A DNA stretch of 64,000 nucleotides from Alteromonas sp. KUL42 (GTDB lineage: Bacteria; Pseudomonadota; Gammaproteobacteria; Enterobacterales; Alteromonadaceae). The number at the start of each line of letters is the position of its first letter. Within the stretch, counting starts at the first letter, position 1. Made by a program: the position numbers and the translations under genes. The stretch is from NCBI RefSeq assembly GCF_006538325.1, contig NZ_BJKK01000004.1:1-64000 (forward strand). Reading direction: 5' to 3'. The notes beneath the pieces were generated by a model. It worked only from the letters and a program-made list of their open reading frames with translations, was not told where the DNA came from and ran no database searches. Below are positions 57,519-64,000 of the stretch, one piece after another.

Positions 57519-58394
57519 TTAACCTTTAACCGTTGCACCTTTGCCAACACCTTCATAGGCGATTACCTGACACAGGCCTTCTGGTGTGCGCTTTTTTTGT
57601 TCAAGTAACAAATACTGGGCTAAGCACTCAACGGTGGAATCTGTTTCTATTACTTCACAATCGCTTTTTGGTAGAACAAGTTCAAAGTACCCTTGCGACG
57701 ATTCATAGGCAAAGCAGTAATAATCAGACGGCACTGTAACTTCGCCCTTGAGTTGCCTGTCTTCGTAACGAATTTCATCTTCGAGAGTCGCGATATAGAT
57801 ATCTTCCCAACGTGAAGCCCAATACTGCTGGCTTTCTAAACACGCTTTTCCGTCAATTAAGATATCAATACGCGAGCGATGACCGTGCGCAATACGTTGA
57901 CAATTGCCATCGTGTTTTTTCAAACCGTGGGTATAGTGGTAGAAAGGTACGTCGATAACTTCTGCGCGCAGATTTAGCGTTATGTTTTCCACGTTTTCAG
58001 GAAGATGCGTGGCTAACACTTCTTTTAAATAAACGCCAACAGAGTCCATATCGATAATATCTGAATACACAAATGCGTAGGCTTCTGCCGGACAATGCAG
58101 CATAATTTTACGGTCGTCGGTACAAGTAAAACGAACTTCTACTTGGTCACTCTGTTCATCGTGAAGCACTTCAGCGCCACTGTATTCAGCGGGCACAAGT
58201 AACTTGTGATCAACATATTCATCAATCAAACGTTTTAAGTTCTTTTTTACATGACCAAAGTCTTGAACCATGCTCTCTTCGTTGAGTTCACCGTCCAACA
58301 CAACATCGACAATCCAACTCTCACCTACCATGCCACGTTTTGGGCAAAGATAAGAAAAGTCCATCACTGTCAAATCATTTACAAATAATTGCAT
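57519..58394 (-). CDS. Two-module 6-carboxytetrahydropterin synthase-like protein
   Basis: A 291-residue protein made of two PTPS/QueD-type modules. The second (about 145-285) keeps the metal and catalytic pattern (YHYTHGLKKHDGNCQRIAHGHRS). The first (1-120) reads VGESW where HGH is expected and so lacks zinc ligands. QueD takes part in queuosine synthesis; what this longer form does is not settled. AAGGGTG precedes the ATG. It is near yejK with a 65-base gap. Confidence 0.85.
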   Translation of the reverse strand: MQLFVNDLTVMDFSYLCPKRGMVGESWIVDVVLDGELNEESMVQDFGHVKKNLKRLIDEYVDHKLLVPAEYSGAEVLHDEQSDQVEVRFTCTDDRKIMLHCPAEAYAFVYSDIIDMDSVGVYLKEVLATHLPENVENITLNLRAEVIDVPFYHYTHGLKKHDGNCQRIAHGHRSRIDILIDGKACLESQQYWASRWEDIYIATLEDEIRYEDRQLKGEVTVPSDYYCFAYESSQGYFELVLPKSDCEVIETDSTVECLAQYLLLEQKKRTPEGLCQVIAYEGVGKGATVKG

Positions 58395-58459
58395 AACACC
58401 CTTGGATCGAGTTTATATTCTTTAGTTAGTATACGTTTTTTCTTTACTGCGCGCAGTCA

Positions 58460-59566
58460 TTAGTCCATAGAAGATTGGCGGTTTAGCTGATCTTTTAGGT
58501 TTGGTGGAATACCGCGAATAGTAAGCGTGTCGGTTGCTGGGTCGTAAAAAACCCTATCACCCATTAGTTTGCGTTCAAAACTAATTGATACACCACCACC
58601 TTGACCGGTGAATTTCGCTAGTTGTTTTAGCGCTGCGGGGTCGGGCTGAATTTCTTTTTCCAGGGGCACTTCCAACGATTGTGTAAACGATGAAAAGTTT
58701 GCACTCGTTTCTTCGTTAGCAGGTAAGCGATTTGCTAGTTCATCTACTGATAAACTCTCGCCCGCATCAATCTTCTCTTTGAAGTAGGTTTTTACCTCTT
58801 CACGATGCTGATGCTGCTCTTGTGGATCCAATGATTCGCTCGCTAGATATGCATCTACAGTAGAAATTAGCTGTTTGTTTTGCTGTTTCACATCAACCAG
58901 CTCTTCACAGCCCACGAACTGCATAAAGAAGTCAGAGACTTTACGCCCCATGCGCCCTTTTATAAAGCTTACATACCGCTGCTGTTCTGGTTGTATCTGC
59001 CACTGAGTTAGGTCAAAGCGCACTGCTAATTGCATACGCGCTAAGTCTAGGTGCTCACGGGCTGATAAATCCAGAGAGTTAGTGACTTCCACATGCGAAC
59101 GGGTATTCAACAAGGTAATCATTAAATACTGGGTAGCTAAATATTCATACTGACAAAAGATCAAAAAGCCTGTTTCCACAATGCCCATATCCGCCAGTGT
59201 TTTTACTAAACGCCCTGTTGCGTTCACTGAAAATTGATGAAAAGCGTCTTCCACATTATCACCCGCCGCTTTTTGAATCTCAGTATATTGCTTTAGCGAA
59301 TGTGCAAATTCAGATACGTCTTTCACTTTTTCTTGCTGAGAAATATCACCATCTTCATTTTCAACTTGTTCAGTGTGCGTAATTTCAGTCACGAAATGCC
59401 CCACACCTTTGCCTGGCTTTGAATTGAAACTGTGATTGATTTGATGGGCCAAAAGTTCAATTTCAGGCGTAACTGCTAGGCAATTATCACGCGGGATCGC
59501 TTCAATCTTATCGTCTTTGTTTACAATTAAACGATGTACTACAAAGTGATGAATCAGTGCACTCAT
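58460..59566 (-). CDS. yejK: Nucleoid-associated protein YejK
   Basis: A 368-residue NdpA/YejK-family protein, somewhat longer than E. coli (335). Family text: VGHFVTE near residue 58, GFLIFCQYEYLATQYLMI, and the end FERKLMGDRVFYDPATDTLTIRGIPPNLKDQL. It binds DNA in the nucleoid. It is divergent from yejL across 159 bases, as in E. coli, where yejL-yejM face yejK. Confidence 0.93.
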   Translation of the reverse strand: MSALIHHFVVHRLIVNKDDKIEAIPRDNCLAVTPEIELLAHQINHSFNSKPGKGVGHFVTEITHTEQVENEDGDISQQEKVKDVSEFAHSLKQYTEIQKAAGDNVEDAFHQFSVNATGRLVKTLADMGIVETGFLIFCQYEYLATQYLMITLLNTRSHVEVTNSLDLSAREHLDLARMQLAVRFDLTQWQIQPEQQRYVSFIKGRMGRKVSDFFMQFVGCEELVDVKQQNKQLISTVDAYLASESLDPQEQHQHREEVKTYFKEKIDAGESLSVDELANRLPANEETSANFSSFTQSLEVPLEKEIQPDPAALKQLAKFTGQGGGVSISFERKLMGDRVFYDPATDTLTIRGIPPNLKDQLNRQSSMD

Positions 59567-59725
59567 ATTCTATCGGGTGTCCTGTTGCTTAAAAAGTGTC
59601 AGAAATATTCAAAGAATTGCGGGATTTTAGAATGAATGATTGTACTCACTCAAACAACGATTATAATCATTTTATTAGTAAAACCATTCTTTTTATCAAA
59701 GAAATCATAAAAAAGAGGCGTAGCA

Positions 59726-59944
59726 ATGCCCCAACAAAGCCGCTATAGCAACGACGAATTCGAATCTTTAATGAATAAAGTGATCTTAACACTCGAAGAA
59801 GAAGGTGCAAATCGCGACCTTTCATTGATGGTGTTAGGCAATGTAATTACTCATATCCTCAACACACAAGTGAGCCCTGATAATCGAGAAGCCATGGCAG
59901 CACAATTTGCCGACGTGCTTAAGAAAAGCGTAAAAAGCAATTAG
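59726..59944 (+). CDS. yejL: YejL family protein (DUF1414)
   Basis: A 72-residue helical protein matching DUF1414/YejL (MPQQSRYSNDEFESLMNKVI, VLGNVITHILNTQV). No function is known. It sits 9 bases before yejM, and the pair is conserved. Confidence 0.93.
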   Translation: MPQQSRYSNDEFESLMNKVILTLEEEGANRDLSLMVLGNVITHILNTQVSPDNREAMAAQFADVLKKSVKSN

Positions 59945-59953
59945 GTCTTTCGC

Positions 59954-61471
59954 ATGATACTTGCAGAATCGCCGCGTCGTCAGCGTGTGACGAAACTCGT
60001 CAATTGGGGTCATTGGTTTGCGTTGGCAAATATTATCATTGCCATTGTTATAGCCTCAATTTTTGTTTTCTCGTCTCCAATGCCGGGCACGAGTGTCGGT
60101 ACGGTGTTTTTGCTAGCCAACTGGTTTGGTCATATTGGGTTTATGACCTTCTTTGGTTTTGTTATTTTCATTTTGCCGTTGTGTTACCTAGTCAACAACC
60201 AGCGTATTATAAAGGCCAGCGCCTCTATTATTGCTGCGGTTGGCTTAGCACTGCTCGCCTTCGATGCACTGCTTTACAATCGAACAGGTTTTCATATCAG
60301 TTTTCATGCGGCAGATTTGCTGCGCGATGAAGCAAAAAACCAAATATCCGTAGAAAACTGGCAACAATGGGCATTTCTTTTCTTATTGTTTATTGTGTGG
60401 TTGGGCTTTCAACTGGTACTTGCCAATGCAATATGGAAACGTGTAGAGCGTTTTACCCGTTATAAAGTGGGTATTCCAGTTACCACATTCTTTGTGAGTT
60501 GTTTTGTCACTAGTCACGCCATTCATGTATGGGCAGATGCAAAGTTATATCAGCCAATCATTAAGCAAGACAATATGTTTCCATTGTCCTACCCAGCAAC
60601 TGCAAAGACCACCATGTCTCGTTATGGCTTGCTCGATTTAGCTGCATACGAAGAACGTAAGCAACTACAATTTAACCCTGACATTCACAATATCATTTAT
60701 CCTGCGGAACCTGTTTATTGCTCGGTAGAAACCAGTAAAAATATGACGGTAGTAGTTCAAATCGACAGCAGCGACGACCCGCTGTACGGTAAAACTACGC
60801 TACAAGTTATGCAAAACTACTATTCGACCGCCAGTACTATCGAAGGATTGATAACAACCACGCTATTTGGCGTACCTGAAATCTATGAAGCCGCACTTTC
60901 CAATAAACGACCTGTGTTACTAGCACTACCTTTAGGCTCTGGTATGCCAGTGTCTATTCACAGTGAAGAGGCCCTACCTTTTCCTCAACTTGCAGGTTAT
61001 TTACAACCGTTGTCAAATAATCATCAAGGCTTACATATTGCGTTTTTAAAGGGCGATGAAATTGCGCAATATGTTAATAGTGCGCTTTCCCGTCAGCACG
61101 ATGTTATTGTTGCCACAGGCTTTGGAGAAAGCTCAGGTAAAGGCCGTTTATATAGCAGTATTGGTTTAAACGCAGATTTAGCCAGTACCGAAGACTTGGC
61201 CCCTACCATATTAAACGCATTAGGATGTAGTGCACCGAGTACTTTTTACTCTACGGGGCAAAACCTAATTTCACCTTCTCGCCCGTGGCTTGTAAGTACT
61301 TCAGGTGAACGCATTGTTGTTTTCCATGACAATAAACGCACTGATGTACTGAGTAATGGTAGTTATGAAATTAGTGAATTGAATACAGGAAAGCGCAGTA
61401 ACGACCCACTAAATGTTGATTTACTCAGCCAAGCTATTAAGCATTTATCACGCTTTTCAACACAGCATTAA
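59954..61471 (+). CDS. yejM: YejM/PbgA/LapC-like inner membrane protein
   Basis: A 505-residue protein with five membrane helices (about 18-190) and a periplasmic domain. E. coli YejM (586 residues) senses periplasmic lipopolysaccharide and controls LpxC stability through LapB. The membrane part is well conserved in pattern (LANWFGHIGFMTFFGFVIFILPLC, FDALLYNRTGFHISF). The periplasmic part is about 80 residues shorter and keeps little of the sulfatase-like core beyond the C-terminal strand. The start is 9 bases after yejL. Assignment rests on synteny plus the membrane domain. Confidence 0.9.
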   Translation: MILAESPRRQRVTKLVNWGHWFALANIIIAIVIASIFVFSSPMPGTSVGTVFLLANWFGHIGFMTFFGFVIFILPLCYLVNNQRIIKASASIIAAVGLALLAFDALLYNRTGFHISFHAADLLRDEAKNQISVENWQQWAFLFLLFIVWLGFQLVLANAIWKRVERFTRYKVGIPVTTFFVSCFVTSHAIHVWADAKLYQPIIKQDNMFPLSYPATAKTTMSRYGLLDLAAYEERKQLQFNPDIHNIIYPAEPVYCSVETSKNMTVVVQIDSSDDPLYGKTTLQVMQNYYSTASTIEGLITTTLFGVPEIYEAALSNKRPVLLALPLGSGMPVSIHSEEALPFPQLAGYLQPLSNNHQGLHIAFLKGDEIAQYVNSALSRQHDVIVATGFGESSGKGRLYSSIGLNADLASTEDLAPTILNALGCSAPSTFYSTGQNLISPSRPWLVSTSGERIVVFHDNKRTDVLSNGSYEISELNTGKRSNDPLNVDLLSQAIKHLSRFSTQH

Positions 61472-61478
61472 AAAAATT

Positions 61479-61539
61479 AAGGCGCTCTATTGAAGTGTCA
61501 ATAGTAAGCACGTAAAGACGTGTAGCGCCTTTATTTTTC
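61479..61539 (+). terminator. Terminator with a possible three-way junction after yejM
   Basis: Outer arms AAGGCGCT (61479-61486) and AGCGCCTT (61524-61531) are followed by TATTTTTC. Between them lie two smaller stems, CTATTG/CAATAG (61487-61492, 61499-61504) and CACGT/ACGTG (61509-61513, 61518-61522). The outer pair and T-run fit a rho-independent terminator with a branched loop. Confidence 0.65.
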
Positions 61540-61718
61540 TGCGCTCTCAGCCAACTCAACTATCGTCACCATAATTATACCAGCCATTCCTGCATTCCCA
61601 CGCTTCGCAAGGAAACTTGCCAGCGCCTTCTGATTGGGCAGTTATCTATGCGGACTGGCATTATACACAGTTACGCATAACCATAATTTATTAGTAGACC
61701 GCGCATGTTCCATTGATG

Positions 61719-62273
61719 CTAAAGCACTGCTTTCACTTCATCTAAATCATTTACATGATATACATTGTGGCTCGTGCTTATTGATCTGCTTTGTGCGGGT
61801 GTTACAGGGCTGTTCGACAAGTAAAAACTCTTTTGAATGCCAGCGCTATCTGCCGCTTCAATATCACGCCAGCTATCACCAATCATGATGCTATTGGCTA
61901 AATCAATATTCAGTTCTGCGGCTGCACGAATCATCATTCCAGGCTTAGGTTTTCGGCACGTACACGAAACCGCATAGCGCTCTACATTCCCTTCCTGATG
62001 GTGAGGACAGAAATATACTGCTACTTCACCAATACCATTTGCAGTGAAATCTTGCTGCACTTTTGCCATCAAGGCTACAAAGTCATCTTCGCTGTATAAC
62101 CCCCTTGCTATGCCGCTTTGGTTAGTGACGATAACAGGCAAATAGTCCATCTCTTGCGCATAAAGAATTAGCGAAAATATACCATCAAGATATTCAAAAT
62201 TTTCGTAATGACCGACGTAACCATGGTCGACATTTACCACACCGTCACGGTCGAGAAAGAAGGCTTTTTTCAT
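61719..62273 (-). CDS. gmhB: D-glycero-beta-D-manno-heptose 1,7-bisphosphate 7-phosphatase GmhB
   Basis: A 184-residue HAD phosphatase of LPS heptose synthesis. The HAD motifs are FLDRDGVVN (nucleophile D10 region), VTNQSG, and the K/D motif GDSWRDIEAAD. Zinc-loop cysteines and histidines are seen in YFCPHHQEG..CTCRKP, as in GmhB. The ATG at 62273 overlaps the rlmA stop by 4 bases (ATGA), so the two are coupled. Confidence 0.94.
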   Translation of the reverse strand: MKKAFFLDRDGVVNVDHGYVGHYENFEYLDGIFSLILYAQEMDYLPVIVTNQSGIARGLYSEDDFVALMAKVQQDFTANGIGEVAVYFCPHHQEGNVERYAVSCTCRKPKPGMMIRAAAELNIDLANSIMIGDSWRDIEAADSAGIQKSFYLSNSPVTPAQSRSISTSHNVYHVNDLDEVKAVL

Positions 62274-63109
62274 AATGCTTTCTTCCATACTTGAACGTTA
62301 AAGTCTGCGGTTACACTTTTAAGTGCACTAACCATGCTTTCTATTTTACCTTGAGGCAACTTCCAGTAAAACGGCGTCATCTTAATCAGTGCTAAGGCGT
62401 GTTCACTATCGACAAGATCAATTGTGAAGGTTAGACGTTCTCGATTAGCTAATTCAAGACCATCTCTATTGGTGTGATTTGGCGTATGCTTTCGAGGCGA
62501 ATCGTAAACAAGGGACTTAATCTCATATAGGTGATCGTAAGATGGGTCCACAGTAATAAGAATGCCTTCATCGCTTAGCAGTCGTACATATTCAGCGTCA
62601 TTACCTGGCGCAAATACTTGGATCATAATATCTTGTGAATGATTTTCTAACGGCAGATCAAAACTGCTAGCCACTACAAACTGCTCACGTTTAAAGGCTT
62701 TTGCGGCCAAGTCCACTGCAATCTTAGAGATATCACTACCCGCACCGACACAAGAGATCCCTTTTTCGCGAAGGCCATTAACCATTTCATTGAGATAACT
62801 ACCTTCACCACACCCAGCGTCAAAAATGTGAATAGGTGTTTTAACTTTTAAATTTTCCGAGTGCTCAATGATGTCTAATGCCAATTCAACCATTCTTTGT
62901 TTTAACGGCTGATAGGCATTAAGTTGGTGAAAAGCGCGCCGAGCTTGGACCATTGCTTTGTCGTCCCCAGGCGCTTTAGACTTTTTAAATTGTACGGGGA
63001 ATAAGTTTACGTAACCTGATTTTGCCTTATCAAAACTATGATTTTGAGGGCAATTCACTGGGGTATTTACGAGGTCTATTGGATATTTACACAGTGGGCA
63101 TCGCCACAT
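62270..63109 (-). CDS. rlmA: 23S rRNA (guanine745-N1)-methyltransferase RlmA
   Basis: A 279-residue methyltransferase of the RlmA-I/RrmA family. The N-terminal zinc site uses C4, C7, C20 and H24 (WRCPLCKYPI..NCPQNHSFD), and the SAM site is HIFDAGCGEGSYL (about 94-106). It methylates G745 in 23S rRNA helix 35. It is co-translated with gmhB. Confidence 0.95.
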   Translation of the reverse strand: MWRCPLCKYPIDLVNTPVNCPQNHSFDKAKSGYVNLFPVQFKKSKAPGDDKAMVQARRAFHQLNAYQPLKQRMVELALDIIEHSENLKVKTPIHIFDAGCGEGSYLNEMVNGLREKGISCVGAGSDISKIAVDLAAKAFKREQFVVASSFDLPLENHSQDIMIQVFAPGNDAEYVRLLSDEGILITVDPSYDHLYEIKSLVYDSPRKHTPNHTNRDGLELANRERLTFTIDLVDSEHALALIKMTPFYWKLPQGKIESMVSALKSVTADFNVQVWKKAL

Positions 63110-63181
63110 ATACAGTTCTTTTGTCTGATAATTTTGCGATGTAGTCTACCAAATATAGAAGCAATTCAACAATAAAGCATA

Positions 63182-63209
63182 TGCATACCCTTAGGTTTAA
63201 GGGTATGCA
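63182..63209. repeat. 12-bp hairpin without T-run
   Basis: TGCATACCCTTA (63182-63193) and TAAGGGTATGCA (63198-63209) pair perfectly across a 4-base loop. It lies downstream of the CoA hydrolase gene (minus strand) and just before repeat copy 2. No U-run follows on either strand, so a conventional terminator is unlikely. Confidence 0.6.
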
Positions 63210-63215
63210 CCTAGC

Positions 63216-63262
63216 GCGTGTTGACCTTTGCAGCACTTTCTTACAGTAAAGGCCTACACATT
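63216..63262. repeat. Dispersed inverted repeat, degenerate copy 2
   Basis: GCGTGTTGACCTTTGCAG (63216-63233) is identical to 18 bases of copy 1 (48872-48889). The right arm (63247-63262) matches the perfect arm of copy 1 at 11 of 16 positions. Located between a minus-strand gene's end and rlmA. Confidence 0.65.
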
Positions 63263-63287
63263 CTAGTATCCAATAGTAATAAATGGA

Positions 63288-64000
63288 TTATCTACCCAAC
63301 TGTGCAAGTGGGTGTTTATCGCCTTCCCATGGTGAAGTAAAAAATTGCTCTACAACTGTTGCAGGTACATCTTCAACACTTGCATACTGCCACTTTGGTG
63401 ACATGTCTTTATCAATCAATAGTGCACGAACGCCTTCTTGGAATTCTCCCTGCTCACCACAGCGACAAGACATATCTACTTCCATTCTAAAGCAATCGGC
63501 AAGCGACATTTCGCCACCCCGCTGACACTGCTCAAAAACAAGGTGCATGGTGATTGGCGACCCTTTAGCTAACGTAGACTGGGCACGAGTTAACCATTTA
63601 TCACCTTCCACGTTGTTCGTTAAAATGGCATTCACTACTTCAGGCGCACTATTGCCGCTACATAGTTCATTAATAAGCGACATATGTGGCTCTATATTGG
63701 CTTGGGGCAATTCCTCTGGTTTAGGAACAGATTTTAGCACCTGCGTCACTTGCTCAGACAAATCATCGCCAATGTTCCATTGATGTTCAACCAGCGAAGA
63801 AAGCATGCTTTCTTTCTCACTACTACTCACTAAAATATCACCAAGCCCAACGAAACACGCATCTGTACCGTTCATTTGTCCGCCAGTTAACCCAAGGAAC
63901 AACCCTGTTTTACCAGGTAATCGGGGTAAGAAATAGCTTCCGCCCACGTCAGGATATAACCCAATGGTTATCTCAGGCATAGCCAAACGAGAAGTTTCAG
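63288..64000 (-). CDS. 3-hydroxyisobutyryl-CoA hydrolase, C-terminal part (runs off the right edge)
   Basis: The visible 236 codons start inside the gene and end at 63288. The text SRLAMPEITIGLYPDVGGSYFLPRLPG is typical of the crotonase-fold 3-hydroxyisobutyryl-CoA hydrolases (HIBYL-CoA-H), with the C-terminal MEVDMSCRCGEQGEFQEGVRALLIDKDMSPKW (FREGVRALLIDKD-like). Its reaction frees 3-hydroxyisobutyrate in valine breakdown, in line with the bkd operon at 21329. An enoyl-CoA hydratase is the alternative but the C-terminal part supports the hydrolase. Confidence 0.88.
   Translation of the reverse strand, partial: ETSRLAMPEITIGLYPDVGGSYFLPRLPGKTGLFLGLTGGQMNGTDACFVGLGDILVSSSEKESMLSSLVEHQWNIGDDLSEQVTQVLKSVPKPEELPQANIEPHMSLINELCSGNSAPEVVNAILTNNVEGDKWLTRAQSTLAKGSPITMHLVFEQCQRGGEMSLADCFRMEVDMSCRCGEQGEFQEGVRALLIDKDMSPKWQYASVEDVPATVVEQFFTSPWEGDKHPLAQLGR

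Overview
The window is chromosomal DNA of a marine gammaproteobacterium of the Alteromonas type. This is judged from the protein families and their order: proQ-prc, pabB-nudL-sdaA, yejK/yejL-yejM, a CysB close to the enterobacterial one, and GlyGly-CTERM and DUF1302/DUF1329 families that are common in Alteromonadales. No rRNA, tRNA, CRISPR array, phage or complete insertion sequence was seen. The content is mostly core metabolism and envelope functions, densely packed, with many rho-independent terminators that mark the transcription units.

Region by region. 1-4784 (minus): an envelope module, DUF1302 barrel, DUF1329 periplasmic protein, YCF48-like beta-propeller and the start of an RND/MMPL exporter; the last two carry frameshifts. 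5139-10856 (minus): NSS transporter, NhaC antiporter, aminopeptidase N and DUF2835. 10941-15130 (minus): SIMPL protein, MsrC, a small acidic protein, ProQ and the Prc protease. 15405-21140 (minus): class V aminotransferase, gamma carbonic anhydrase, TesB, a eukaryotic-like kinase and RlmJ, with a plus-strand small-RNA candidate at about 16857-16963. 21329-25189 (minus): branched-chain 2-oxoacid dehydrogenase E1alpha, E1beta and E2. 25715-29689 (plus): a large secreted subtilase with a GlyGly-CTERM tail. 29824-32862 (minus): RmuC and class I fumarase.

33105-36773 (plus): pabB, nudL and sdaA, facing cysB. 38127-44368: a sensorless histidine kinase, a TPR-like membrane protein, a periplasmic binding protein, a LysR regulator divergent from scoAB, and a DEAD-box helicase. 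44484-51033: EF-hand protein, TrhO, a response regulator with repeats, a P-loop kinase, a DUF6279 lipoprotein and phosphofructokinase. 51175-54411 (minus): a LytS/LytR-type two-component pair, an Mpo1-like membrane protein with a 3' frameshift, and a PilZ protein. 54660-64000: M61 and M23 peptidases, a two-module PTPS protein, yejK/yejL/yejM, GmhB, RlmA and the C-terminal part of a 3-hydroxyisobutyryl-CoA hydrolase that runs off the right edge.

Functionally, the dehydrogenase, the CoA hydrolase and ScoAB point to use of amino acids and keto acids as carbon sources, alongside secreted and intracellular peptidases (S8, M61, PepN) and serine deaminase. The least explained items are the putative small RNA, a dispersed inverted repeat (48871-48930 and 63216-63262), the trans-envelope module at the left edge, and three frameshifts at or next to short homopolymers, which could be real lesions or sequencing errors.
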